Source: Natronorubrum aibiense
GTDB lineage: Archaea; Halobacteriota; Halobacteria; Halobacteriales; Natrialbaceae
Reading direction: 5' to 3'
Assembly: GCF_009392895.1 (NCBI RefSeq)
Contig: NZ_CP045488.1
Coordinates: forward strand, 1,240,001 to 1,304,000
Length of the DNA stretch: 64,000 bases
In this document: positions 23,400-32,202 of the stretch, in pieces
Layout: every line of letters begins with the position of its first letter
How positions within the stretch are numbered: the first letter of the stretch is position 1
Notes under the pieces: model-generated
Databases searched by the model: none
What the model saw: the letters and a program-made list of their open reading frames with translations, nothing else
Told to the model about the DNA's origin: nothing
Translations under genes and position numbers: made by a program

Positions 23400-23867
23400 T
23401 CATTCGTCAGTGTACTCACGTTTCAGCGAGAGGACGGTCCGATCGAACTCACAGACGAGTGGTTCGTCCGGGTCGTTGACTTTGAACGCCTCGACGTGCA
23501 TGGTGACGATCCCCCGTTCGCCGTCGCTGGTCTCTCGCTTGTCCGTCACGGTCGACTGGACGCGGATCGTGTCGCCGTGAAAGACCGGTTCCGGGTGCTC
23601 GACGTTGTCGTAGGAGAGGTTGGCGACGATGGTTCCGTCGGTCGTCTCGGGAATCGTGATGCCGACCGCGAGCGACATCGTGTAGAGGCCGTTGACCAGC
23701 CGCTCGCCGAACGCCGTCTCGGACGCAAAGGCTGCGTCGAGATGCAATGGCTGCTGGTTCATCGTCATGTCACAGAACCGTTGATTGTCGCTCTCACTGA
23801 TCGTCCGTCGCTTCTCGTGGTTGATCGTCTCGCCGACTTCGAACTCCTCGTAGTACAGTCCGGTCAT
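23400..23867 (-). CDS. MaoC-like dehydratase (beta-methylmalyl-CoA dehydratase type)
   Basis: This 155-residue hot-dog hydratase begins MTGLYYEEFEVGETINHEKRR, typical of the mesaconyl/beta-methylmalyl-CoA dehydratase-like MaoC group. The region FCDMTMNQQPLHLDAAFA holds the catalytic Asp-x5-His-like pattern, followed by FGERLVNGLYTMSLAVGI. The product of this family hydrates a short or methyl-branched enoyl-CoA. In this operon it follows a biotin-dependent carboxylase, so hydration of a carboxylated enoyl-CoA such as 3-methylglutaconyl-CoA is a reasonable inference. It lies 38 bp after the carboxyltransferase gene. Confidence 0.87.
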   Translation of the reverse strand: MTGLYYEEFEVGETINHEKRRTISESDNQRFCDMTMNQQPLHLDAAFASETAFGERLVNGLYTMSLAVGITIPETTDGTIVANLSYDNVEHPEPVFHGDTIRVQSTVTDKRETSDGERGIVTMHVEAFKVNDPDEPLVCEFDRTVLSLKREYTDE

Positions 23868-23905
23868 AAATATGGTTGCTATTTGATTGTTCTCGCGGTT
23901 CGGTC

Positions 23906-25684
23906 TCAGAGGATCGTCCCGTGTTTCTTGTCCGGCAGGTCCTTCTCGACGGTCTCGTAGAACGCAAAGCGGGCCTCGAGTTCCTCTCGAAGCGAACTCG
24001 GCGGGACGATCTCGTCGATGACGACCTCGCTGGCCATCCGGTGGACGTTGATATCCTCGCGGTACTCCTCGCGCAGTTGCTGTTCTTTTTCGGCGCGTTC
24101 GTCCGGGTCGTCGATCGCCGCCAGCTTGTTCGCGTAGACGGCGTTGATCGCCGCTTCGGGCCCCATAATGGCGATCTCGCCGCTCGGCAGGCCGATAACA
24201 CTCTCCGGATCGTAAGCCGGCCCCGACATGGCGTAGATCCCTGCGCCGTAGGCCTTCCGGACGACGACGGACTGTTTGGGAACCGTCGCCGAGGACGTCG
24301 CGTAGATCATCTTCTTGCCCTGCTCTAAGATGCCGTCTTTCTCGACCTGTGAGCCGGCCATGAAGCCGGGGGTGTCACACAGATAGAGCAGTGGGATGTC
24401 GTAGGCATCGCAGGTCCAGATGAACTCCGCGGCCTTCTCGGCGGCGTCGGGGAAGATCGCACCGGCCCGCTGGGCGGGCTGGTTGGCGACGATCCCGATC
24501 GGGCGGCCGTCGATCCGGGCGAAGGCCGTGATGATCTCCGGGCCGTACTCCGGGCGGAGCTCGAGGACGGAGCCAGCGTCGACGACGCGCTCGATGACGT
24601 CGTTCATGTCGTAGCCACGGTTCGGTTCCTGTGGGACGACGGAATCGATCCCCTCAGGTGGCCGTGCGGGAGCCGTCCCCTCCGTCTGCGGTGGCTCCTC
24701 GTCTGCGTTGTCCGGCAGGTAGCCGATAAGTTTCGCGACGAGTTCGCGGGCGTGTTCTTCGTCCTCGGCGATCAGGTCCGCGCTGCCGGAGTGGCGGGCG
24801 TGGATGTCCGGACCACCGAGATCCTGCAGGTCGATTTCCTCGCCGGTGACCATCTCGACCATCCGCGGGGAGGCGATCGCCATCGCCGAGACGTCCCGGA
24901 CCATGATCGTGAAGTCGGCGAACACCGGTGTGTAGGCGGCCCCGGCGATACAGGGGCCGTAGAGCACGCAGATCTGTGGCACGCGGCCCGACAGCATCGA
25001 GTGGTTGTAGTAGTACTTCCCGATACCCTCGCGGTTCGCGAAAAAGCCCGACTGCTGGTCGATCCGGCCGCCCGAGGAGTCCATCAGGTACAGCACCGGG
25101 CGCCCAGTCTTCAGCGCGCGCTGTTGCATCCGGAGGAACTTCTCGACACCTTTCTCGGCCATCGACCCCGCCTTGACGGTGAAGTCGTTGGCCATGAAAT
25201 GTAGGTCCCGGCCCTCGAACTCGGCCGCGCCGGTGATGAGTCCGTCCGCGGGCAGTCGATCGTCCGAATCCGGATCGCTGTTCTGGCCGCTCGGATGCCA
25301 CGCGTCGAAGTTGGCAAACTTGCCGTCTTCGAACGAGAGGCCGTCCTCGCCGAACCAGAGCTCGAGCCGATCGCGGACGAACAGCTTCCCCTGATCGGAG
25401 AGGCGCTCGCGGTACTTCTCGGGGCCGCCCTCGAGGATGTCGTCAATCTCGGCTTGCAGCGTCTCCTCTCGAGCGGTCGGCTCGAGTGGCTCTGCGTTGC
25501 CGCCGTCGCCGGCAGCCGCGTCGGGTGTCGTCGCGTCAGCGCTCACCTCAGGCGAGGCACTCGCGAGGAGGTCCTCGCCCCGTTCGGCGTACAGCTCGAC
25601 GTCCTCGCCGAAGTGGGAGGCGAGTGCCTTCGCGATCGCCTGTGCTTCCTGCTCGGTTGCCGTCGTGTTGATTCTCAGTTCCAT
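23906..25684 (-). CDS. Acyl-CoA carboxylase, carboxyltransferase subunit with N-terminal extra domain
   Basis: This 592-residue biotin-dependent carboxyltransferase moves carboxyl from carboxybiotin to an acyl-CoA. The two crotonase-like halves are visible: YLMDSSGGRIDQQ and GPCIAGAAYTPVFADF in the first, LCDTPGFMAGSQVEKDG and SGPAYDPESVIGLPSGEIA in the second. Residues 1-40 (MELRINTTATEQEAQAIAKA...) resemble the small epsilon-like subunit seen as a separate protein in some haloarchaeal and actinobacterial carboxylases, joined by an Ala/Asp-rich linker (45-80). It starts two bases after the biotin carboxylase stop. The substrate (propionyl-CoA, methylcrotonyl-CoA or other) is not settled by sequence. 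Confidence 0.88.
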   Translation of the reverse strand: MELRINTTATEQEAQAIAKALASHFGEDVELYAERGEDLLASASPEVSADATTPDAAAGDGGNAEPLEPTAREETLQAEIDDILEGGPEKYRERLSDQGKLFVRDRLELWFGEDGLSFEDGKFANFDAWHPSGQNSDPDSDDRLPADGLITGAAEFEGRDLHFMANDFTVKAGSMAEKGVEKFLRMQQRALKTGRPVLYLMDSSGGRIDQQSGFFANREGIGKYYYNHSMLSGRVPQICVLYGPCIAGAAYTPVFADFTIMVRDVSAMAIASPRMVEMVTGEEIDLQDLGGPDIHARHSGSADLIAEDEEHARELVAKLIGYLPDNADEEPPQTEGTAPARPPEGIDSVVPQEPNRGYDMNDVIERVVDAGSVLELRPEYGPEIITAFARIDGRPIGIVANQPAQRAGAIFPDAAEKAAEFIWTCDAYDIPLLYLCDTPGFMAGSQVEKDGILEQGKKMIYATSSATVPKQSVVVRKAYGAGIYAMSGPAYDPESVIGLPSGEIAIMGPEAAINAVYANKLAAIDDPDERAEKEQQLREEYREDINVHRMASEVVIDEIVPPSSLREELEARFAFYETVEKDLPDKKHGTIL

Positions 25685-25686
25685 CG

Positions 25687-27474
25687 TTACTCTAAGACGA
25701 CCAGTGGGTCGCCCATATCAACTGTGTCACCGTCCGTCACGGGAACGTCCGCGACGGTGCCGGCGGCCGGTGCCACCACGTCGTTTTCCATCTTCATCGC
25801 CTCGAGGACGCAGACCACCTCGCCTTGCGCGATCTGGTCGCCCGGACTGACGCTCACGGAGAGCACGGTGCCCTGCATCTCAGCCGTGATCGCGTCGCTT
25901 GCAGTGACTTGCCCGGCACCAGCGCTGCCGGCGCTCGAGGCCGTCGACCCCGTCGCGGAGCCGCTCGTGTCGGCCCCGTTGTTGCTGCTGACTGCGCGTG
26001 GCATCTCTCCGGTGACGGCGACGTCGAAGCGCCGACCATCGACCTCGACGACGAGGTCGTCCGTTGCAGCGCTGCCGGTCGCACTGTCGTCGTCGACGGC
26101 TGTACTCCAGCGTTCGACGGCGGCCGCGAGGTCGTCGTCGCTGACCGTCTCGTCGAGGTAGTTCGTCGTGTGTGCGCCCGTGCGGAACGTCTCGTCGTCG
26201 AGCATCAGTCGGTGGAACGGAATCGTCGTCTCGACGCCGACGTCGAAGTGGGACAGTGCTCGTCGGGAGCGCTCGAGACAGCGTGCTCGCGTCGGCGCGC
26301 GGACGATCAGCTTCGCGATCATCGAGTCGTAGTCGCCGGCGATCACGTCGCCTTTCTCGATGGCGTCGTCGATCCGGACGCCGAGGCCGCCCGGCGGGTC
26401 GTAGGTCGAAAGCGTCCCCGGCGTCGGCGCGAACCCGTTTGCGGGGTTCTCGGCGTTGATTCGGAACTCCATCGCGTGGCCGTCGATCTCGATGTCGTCT
26501 TGCGTGTACGGGAGTTCTTTGCCGGCCGCGATGCGGAGCTGTTCGCGGACGATGTCGATGCCCGTTACCTCTTCGCTGACGGTGTGTTCGACCTGAATCC
26601 GGGTGTTGACCTCCATGAAGTAGAACTCCCCATCTTCGACGAGGAACTCGACGGTGCCCGCGTTCGTATAGTCGGCTTCGCGGACGCCCCGACGGGCGGC
26701 GTTGCCGATCGCCTCACGAAGCCCCGAGTCGAGCGCCGTGCTCGGCGCTTCTTCGATGACCTTCTGGTGGCGACGCTGGAGCGAACAGTCCCGCTCGCCC
26801 AGATGCAGTGCCGTCCCGTGGTGGTCGGCGAGGATCTGGACCTCGACGTGTTTGGGATCCTCGAGGTACTTCTCCACATACACCGAGTCGTTGTCGAAGT
26901 AGGCCTCGCCTTCGCGTTTGGCGCTCTCGAAGGCGTCGTCGGCTTCGTCTTCGCTGCGGACGATCTTCATGCCGCGGCCGCCACCGCCGCCTTCGGCTTT
27001 GATGGCGATCGGGTAGCCGAACTCCGCGCCTAGCTCGCGCACCTCGGCGGCCGACTCGACCGGTTCGGTCGTCCCTGGCACGACCGGGACGTCGGCGGCT
27101 TGCATGATCCGGCGAGCGTTCGTCTTCTCGCCTAAGGCCGTCATGGCGTCGCTCGAGGGGCCGACCCAGGTGATCCCCTCTGCAGATTCGACCTGGCTGG
27201 CGAACTCGGCGTTTTCCGCGAGGAAGCCGTAGCCGGGATGGATCGCGTCGGCACCGGCACGGTTGGCGACCTCGATGATCGTCTCGCCGTCGAGATAGGA
27301 CTTGCTCGCCGGCGCGGGGCCGATGTTGTACGCTTCGTCGGCGTAGTCGACGTGGCCGGCGTCTCGGTCGGCGTCGCTGTAGACGGCGACCGTCTCGATG
27401 CCGAGTTCCTCGCAGGCGCTCATGACGCGGACGGCGATTTCGCCGCGGTTGGCGACCAGTAATTTCTCGAACAT
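25687..27474 (-). CDS. Biotin carboxylase fused to biotin carboxyl carrier domain
   Basis: This 595-residue alpha subunit uses ATP and bicarbonate to carboxylate biotin. The N-terminus [17 protein letters not shown] is the standard opening; the ATP-grasp region has [25 protein letters not shown] and [12 protein letters not shown]. The biotin carboxylase C-terminal domain runs to about 450. A Ser/Gly/Ala linker leads to the carrier domain, which ends with [17 protein letters not shown]; the lysine between the two methionines is the biotinylation site. The ATG at 27474 fits the family start. It is co-directional with the dehydrogenase and carboxyltransferase, each two bases away. Confidence 0.93.
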   Translation of the reverse strand: MFEKLLVANRGEIAVRVMSACEELGIETVAVYSDADRDAGHVDYADEAYNIGPAPASKSYLDGETIIEVANRAGADAIHPGYGFLAENAEFASQVESAEGITWVGPSSDAMTALGEKTNARRIMQAADVPVVPGTTEPVESAAEVRELGAEFGYPIAIKAEGGGGGRGMKIVRSEDEADDAFESAKREGEAYFDNDSVYVEKYLEDPKHVEVQILADHHGTALHLGERDCSLQRRHQKVIEEAPSTALDSGLREAIGNAARRGVREADYTNAGTVEFLVEDGEFYFMEVNTRIQVEHTVSEEVTGIDIVREQLRIAAGKELPYTQDDIEIDGHAMEFRINAENPANGFAPTPGTLSTYDPPGGLGVRIDDAIEKGDVIAGDYDSMIAKLIVRAPTRARCLERSRRALSHFDVGVETTIPFHRLMLDDETFRTGAHTTNYLDETVSDDDLAAAVERWSTAVDDDSATGSAATDDLVVEVDGRRFDVAVTGEMPRAVSSNNGADTSGSATGSTASSAGSAGAGQVTASDAITAEMQGTVLSVSVSPGDQIAQGEVVCVLEAMKMENDVVAPAAGTVADVPVTDGDTVDMGDPLVVLE

Positions 27475-27476
27475 GA

Positions 27477-28643
27477 TCAGTAGGACTTGGGGAAGCCGAG
27501 CTGTTGGCCGATGTGGTTGTACGCCATCTGCTGGGAGACGGGCGCGAGTCGGGTGAGGTTGATCTCGCGCCACCAGCGTTCGACGTCGTACTCCGTAGCG
27601 TACCCCCAGCCGCCGAAGGCCTGCATCGAGTGTTTGACCGCCTCAATGCCGGCGTCGACGGCCGTCGCCTTCGCGACGTTGGTCTCGTAGCCACAGTCTT
27701 CGCCCTGATCGTAGAGCCAGGCGGCCTTCTCGCGCATGAGCGCGGCTGTCTCCATCTTCGCGTATGCTTCCGTGATCGGGAACGAGACGGCCTGGTGGGT
27801 GCCGATCGGTGCGCCGAAGATCTCGCGGTCGTTCGCGTACTCGATGGCTGCGTGCGAGGCGAGCTTGCCGATCCCGGTGCCGGCGGCCGCGAAGCCGATT
27901 CGCTCGGGATTGAGCATATCGACCAGTACCCACCAGCCGTCGCCTTCCTCTCCCAGCAAGTTCTCCTCGGGCACGCGGATGTTCTCGAAGAAGACCTCAC
28001 ACGACTTCGAGTAGTTCATCGCGTGTTTCGAGATCGGCGAGACGTCGATGTTCGGATCGTCCATGTCGACGACGAACAGGCTGATCCCGTCGGTGCCACG
28101 GTCGACGTCCTCGCGGGATGTCGTCCGCGTGACGAGGACCATGTTGTCGGCCCGATCCGCGAACGTGATCCACGCCTTCTTGCCGTTGAGGACGTACTCA
28201 TCACCGTCCTTTTCGGCTCGAGTGGCGACGTTGAGCGTGTTCGTCCCCGCCTCGGGTTCGGTGATCCCGATCGAGAAGTTGCGCGCGCCGGTCGCGATGT
28301 CAGGCAGGTAGCGTTCTTTCTGTTCTTCGGTGCCGTGCTCGCGGATGCCGACGGCGGCCATCCCGGCGGTCAACACCAGATACCACGTGCCGGCCATGCC
28401 ACAGCCCTCGGCACAGAGGGTTTCCATGGCTAGCCCCATCTCCTGCATTCCCATGCCGGCCCCGTCGTACTCCTCGGGAACGAGGAGGCCGTGGAAGCCA
28501 GCGTCGCCGAGTTCGTTCCAGAATTCCGTGGAGAACTCGCCGTTTTCTTCCTTCTCGCGCCAGTGTTCCGGTCCGTACTGCTCGGCAATCTCCGCCGCTG
28601 TCTGGCGGATCATCGACCGTTCGTGTGTGTCTTCGAAGTTCAT
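27477..28643 (-). CDS. Acyl-CoA dehydrogenase
   Basis: This FAD enzyme of 388 residues oxidises an acyl-CoA to the 2-enoyl-CoA. Family motifs are [14 protein letters not shown]-like ([13 protein letters not shown]), a [14 protein letters not shown] segment, [26 protein letters not shown], and the C-terminal [20 protein letters not shown], which is the ACAD signature 2. I start it at 28643 ([21 protein letters not shown]); upstream in-frame ATGs at 28676 and 28696 are less typical. It is followed two bases later by the biotin carboxylase gene, an order like that of leucine/isovalerate (liu) operons. Substrate chain length is inferred only from context. Confidence 0.9.
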   Translation of the reverse strand: MNFEDTHERSMIRQTAAEIAEQYGPEHWREKEENGEFSTEFWNELGDAGFHGLLVPEEYDGAGMGMQEMGLAMETLCAEGCGMAGTWYLVLTAGMAAVGIREHGTEEQKERYLPDIATGARNFSIGITEPEAGTNTLNVATRAEKDGDEYVLNGKKAWITFADRADNMVLVTRTTSREDVDRGTDGISLFVVDMDDPNIDVSPISKHAMNYSKSCEVFFENIRVPEENLLGEEGDGWWVLVDMLNPERIGFAAAGTGIGKLASHAAIEYANDREIFGAPIGTHQAVSFPITEAYAKMETAALMREKAAWLYDQGEDCGYETNVAKATAVDAGIEAVKHSMQAFGGWGYATEYDVERWWREINLTRLAPVSQQMAYNHIGQQLGFPKSY

Positions 28644-28732
28644 CGGTGGATTCGTATCGTCTCGCGTCCGGGACATCCCGGATTGCTGCTGTCGCATTGT
28701 TCGATCGCTGTACTCGAGGTGTTCGGACCTGA

Positions 28733-30415
28733 TCAGGCCGCCTCGGCTTCCTCTTCGACCTCGTCTTGGAGTTCCGTCCGGCGGATCTTCCCGGTGACCG
28801 TCTTCGGCAGTTCCTCGCGGAACTCGATCTCGCGGGGGTACTCGTGGGCTGAGAGTTCGTCTCGGACGTGGGCTTTGATCTCCTCTTTGAGGCCCTCGGA
28901 GGTCGCCGTCCCCTCGCTCGGCACGATGTAGGCTTTTACGATGTTGCCCCGTTCGCGGTGGGGTTTCGGGACGACGGCGGCCTCGGCGACGGCCTCGTGC
29001 TCGCCCAGCGAGCTTTCGACCTCGAAGGGGCCGATCCGGTAGCCCGACGAGAGGATGACGTCGTCGGCCCGCCCTTCGAACCAGAAGTACCCGTCCTCGT
29101 CCTTGTGTGCGAGGTCGCCGGAGAGATACCACTCACCAGCAGGACCGTCGACGAAGCACTCGGCGGTCTTTTCGGGTTTCTGCCAGTACTCCGCGAAGAA
29201 GCAGGGGTAGTCCCCGCGCTGGGCGATTTCGCCCGTCTGACCAGGCTCGAGCACTTCGCCCGTCTCCGGGTCGACGATGTCGGCCTCGATGCCGGGCAGC
29301 GGCTTGCCCATCGAGCCCGGACGCACATCCATCGTCGGGTAGTTGTTGATGATCATGTTACCCGTCTCGGTCTGGCCGTAGGTGTCGTGGATCGTCACGC
29401 CGAGGGTCTCCTCGCCCCACTCGACGACGCCCGCCGAGAGCGGTTCGCCGATCGATAAGGCGTGACGCAGGTCGAGCGAGACGTCCTCGAGGACCTCCTC
29501 GTGTTCACGCAGCATCCGGTAGGCCGTCGGGACCGAGAACAGGACCGTGATGGGGAACTCATCGAGCAGGTCGGCCCACGTTTCGGGATCGAACTCGCCT
29601 TCGTAGGTAAACAACGCGGTGCCCCAGAACCAGGCCCCGAGCGTGTTGATCGGGCCGGTCAGCCAGCCCAGGTCGCCGGTCGACCAGTAGCAGTCGCCCT
29701 CCTGCAGGTCGACAGCGTACTTCTGGGTGGCGGCGACGCCGGTGACCCACCGGTGTTTGTGGCGAACGCCTTTCGCCAGCCCGGTCGTCCCGCTGGTGTA
29801 GTAGAGTAAGGCGTCGTCCTCGCCGCCCGTCGCTGCCGGCTCGTACTCCCGGCTCGCATCTTCCATCTCGCTGTGGTAGCTTGCGTCGCCGCGACGGAGT
29901 CCCGTCCCGTCGTCGCTGACGACGATGACGTGTTCGACCGAAGGGGCGTCCTCGAGGGCTTCTTCGACGGTGTCGCGGTTGTCGGCGGTAGTGACGATCG
30001 CTTTCGCATCGCAGTCGGCGAGACGATAGGAGATGCCGTCGGGGCCGAAGCGCTCGTTGATGCCGCCGAAGACGGCCCCGCGTTTGAGCGTCCCAACCAG
30101 CGCGACGTAGTGTTCGGGGATCCGCGGCATGTACGAGAAGACTCGGTCCCCTTGCTCGATGCCAAGGTCCTCGAGGACGTTCGCGAACTGGCTCGTCTGG
30201 TTGGCCAGTTCCCAGAACGTCAGCGTCGTCAACTCGCCGTCCTCGCTCACCTGATAGAGGGCGACTTTCTCCTTGTTCTCGGCGTGGCGATCACAGACCT
30301 CGTGGGCGATATTCAGCTCGTTCGGTGCGTCCCAGTCGGCTGCATCGTAGAGGTCGTCCCAGCTAAACTCCTCGCGAACCTGCTCGTACTCCGGAAGATT
30401 GTGGCTCGATGGCAT
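28733..30415 (-). CDS. AMP-forming acyl-CoA synthetase
   Basis: This 560-residue ANL-superfamily ligase activates a carboxylic acid to its CoA thioester with ATP. The P-loop is LLYYTSGTTGLAKGVRHKH; A5 is DTYGQTETGN; A7 is WYLSGDLAHKDEDGYFWFEGRADD; A8 is GYRIGPFEVES; the late catalytic lysine lies in PKTVTGKIRRTEL. The pattern is that of medium-chain or acetyl-type synthetases in haloarchaea. It is the promoter-proximal gene of the operon, followed by a dehydrogenase, carboxylase and hydratases, so it supplies the acyl-CoA substrate. The exact acid is unknown; isovalerate or another branched short acid would fit. Confidence 0.92.
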   Translation of the reverse strand: MPSSHNLPEYEQVREEFSWDDLYDAADWDAPNELNIAHEVCDRHAENKEKVALYQVSEDGELTTLTFWELANQTSQFANVLEDLGIEQGDRVFSYMPRIPEHYVALVGTLKRGAVFGGINERFGPDGISYRLADCDAKAIVTTADNRDTVEEALEDAPSVEHVIVVSDDGTGLRRGDASYHSEMEDASREYEPAATGGEDDALLYYTSGTTGLAKGVRHKHRWVTGVAATQKYAVDLQEGDCYWSTGDLGWLTGPINTLGAWFWGTALFTYEGEFDPETWADLLDEFPITVLFSVPTAYRMLREHEEVLEDVSLDLRHALSIGEPLSAGVVEWGEETLGVTIHDTYGQTETGNMIINNYPTMDVRPGSMGKPLPGIEADIVDPETGEVLEPGQTGEIAQRGDYPCFFAEYWQKPEKTAECFVDGPAGEWYLSGDLAHKDEDGYFWFEGRADDVILSSGYRIGPFEVESSLGEHEAVAEAAVVPKPHRERGNIVKAYIVPSEGTATSEGLKEEIKAHVRDELSAHEYPREIEFREELPKTVTGKIRRTELQDEVEEEAEAA

Positions 30416-30810
30416 ACACCACTGCTGGCCCCACTCTCAGTAATAACTGCATCGGATATTTCCGGACTTCATGAGTGAAATAGAAACGAACGAATCCGTC
30501 CGTCGCGGCTTTCACCCCGACGCAGTCTTGCGTAAACAGTTCTGTAAACACGACTCGGATCGATTTGACGCGTCGAACGCGAATGCACGACTCGAATCTC
30601 GCGGACGTGGCAGTTGGTGAAATCGACCGAGCGACGTCCGTATCGTCGGAAACGGCGGGCAAACAGTCCGCCTCGATTCCGGTCTCGGTCGACCCAGTGG
30701 TCGTCGCCATCGTCGTCACGTGCCTCGAGCGTTAGGGGCTGTGCGCCCATTCCGAGCGTCGCGCTGGCGTTGGGATCGTTCGGACTCGAGACTGGAACGC
30801 GATCAACTCG
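30416..30810. other. 395-bp intergenic region
   Basis: This region separates the acyl-CoA synthetase (minus, start 30415) from the 3' end of the UbiD-like partner gene (minus, stop at 30811). It should contain the operon promoter and the end of the UbiD transcript. A short direct repeat GTAAACAGTTCTGTAAACA lies near 30531. Open frames on both strands lack coding signs and are not accepted as genes. Confidence 0.5.
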
Positions 30811-32202
30811 CTACAGCACGTCGTCCGGGTCGGCGTCGAATCCGAAGTCGGCCCACGACCCGCGGATGGCTGCTCGAAGCGTCGGCGGGTACGACTCGGC
30901 GAGCGAGACCCGTGGCGCGATGTACTCTTCGTCCCAGCGCGGGTCCCACGTCGCGTCGACGTAGAGGCGGGCCCCGGTGCCATCCCGGCTGTACGTCGGC
31001 AGGCGGGCGACTGGCGCGTCCGACCCGCTGAACAGCCAGTCTCGAGCGGGGTGGGCTTTGACCCAGATATCGCCGAGGACCTGCCCGAGGTCGCGCGGGC
31101 TGGCGTGTTCGTCGACGAGCACGACCGTATCGAAACAGTCGGCGAGGGAAAACAGGAAGTTCGACAGTTGCCACTCGAAGCCGGCATACAGGACCTCCGT
31201 CGAGACGATACAGATCCCGAGTCGGCCCGCTGCCGGCAACAGGAGCCACTCGACGGGCGAGACGCCCCAGTAGCTGTTGACCCGGTCGTAGAGCCGCGCC
31301 GCGAGCGTGAGTGCGGCAAGTTGTAAGTCATCGGCCAGCGGCACGCCCAGCGGCGTAAACGGAACGACGGCGTCGTCGCGAGCGAACACGCTCGAGACCT
31401 CGAGCGTCAGCGTCGTCGCGTCGACGAGGCGCTCCCAGAACGCCCGTTTCTCCGATCGGGTATCGGGCTGTGTGGCTGCCACGGTGGCCTCGAGGACGAC
31501 CTCGGAGGAACTCGGGACGACCCCGCCAGCGGTGGGGATCACCGGCACCGTCGAGCCGACGCCCCGGTCTTCGATCGGCGTCGACAGCCGGTCGGTGTTC
31601 GTCAGCAGGTGCGTCGCCGCGAGCGCTTCGGAGGGGACGCCGAGTGCGACGGTGACCGCATCGTCGTGGGTAAAGCGGTCCGTGATCGCTTCGGGAACGC
31701 GAGCGCGGATCGTATTTTGGTCGATAACCGTCCCGTGGATCGGCGTCCAGTACGTGCCGTCGTCGGTGCCCACCGAGAGCAGTCCGAGCGTCAGGTGAGG
31801 CCAGGTCTCGCCCGGCGGCGTCGGAAAGCCGAGGGCTCGGACGGTCCGATCGGTGGCCGTCGCCGCGCGTTCGACGTAGGTGACGTCGCGTTCGTCGACC
31901 CGGTCGCCGAGGTCGGTGATCGTCTCGAGGACGTCGACGTACGCGGCGTCGCGGTCGACACCGAGGCCGATGCCGAGCCGTGTCCAGGGGTATTGCACCT
32001 GACGGCGCAGTTGGTCGACACCGCCGTAGACGCCGCTGACGAGGTCGACGCGGTCGTCAGCCGTCCCCAATCGCACTGTGGGGCCGTCGGCCCGAAGCGC
32101 CTCGCTGGCGATGACCTGGAGCGACGGCGAGTCGGGTCGCTCGAGCGAACAGCAGTCGTCGGTCTTCCGCAAGAACTCGAGGTGGGTTCGAAACGCCGTC
32201 AT
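30811..32202 (-). CDS. UbiD-like protein lacking the catalytic loop (partner of catalytic UbiD)
   Basis: This 463-residue protein lines up in broad outline with the UbiD decarboxylase encoded just upstream, although identity is low. The segment SSSEVVLEATVAA (231-243) corresponds to the UbiD strand ASAEIVIEGHVLP, and FLFSLADCFDTVVLVDEHASP to the FIFTTWGMLHIDFFVFVDSD region. The UbiD catalytic stretch E-G-P-F-G-x-Y is absent: the chain goes directly into a helical KRAFWERLVDA. It therefore looks like a non-catalytic subunit. The ATG at 32202 overlaps the stop of the UbiD gene (ATGA), so it is translated together with it. The shorter start is chosen because the longer frame gives an arginine-rich shadow. 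Confidence 0.72.
   Translation of the reverse strand: MTAFRTHLEFLRKTDDCCSLERPDSPSLQVIASEALRADGPTVRLGTADDRVDLVSGVYGGVDQLRRQVQYPWTRLGIGLGVDRDAAYVDVLETITDLGDRVDERDVTYVERAATATDRTVRALGFPTPPGETWPHLTLGLLSVGTDDGTYWTPIHGTVIDQNTIRARVPEAITDRFTHDDAVTVALGVPSEALAATHLLTNTDRLSTPIEDRGVGSTVPVIPTAGGVVPSSSEVVLEATVAATQPDTRSEKRAFWERLVDATTLTLEVSSVFARDDAVVPFTPLGVPLADDLQLAALTLAARLYDRVNSYWGVSPVEWLLLPAAGRLGICIVSTEVLYAGFEWQLSNFLFSLADCFDTVVLVDEHASPRDLGQVLGDIWVKAHPARDWLFSGSDAPVARLPTYSRDGTGARLYVDATWDPRWDEEYIAPRVSLAESYPPTLRAAIRGSWADFGFDADPDDVL

Noticed and set aside
30471-30620. 49-codon plus-strand frame starting MSEIETNESVRRGF
   Set aside because: It is basic and low in acidic residues, has no clear promoter and no recognisable features; it probably arises by chance in the acyl-CoA synthetase promoter region.
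30363-30719. 118-codon minus-strand frame upstream of the acyl-CoA synthetase
   Set aside because: It overlaps the synthetase start in another frame and has a composition unlike haloarchaeal proteins.
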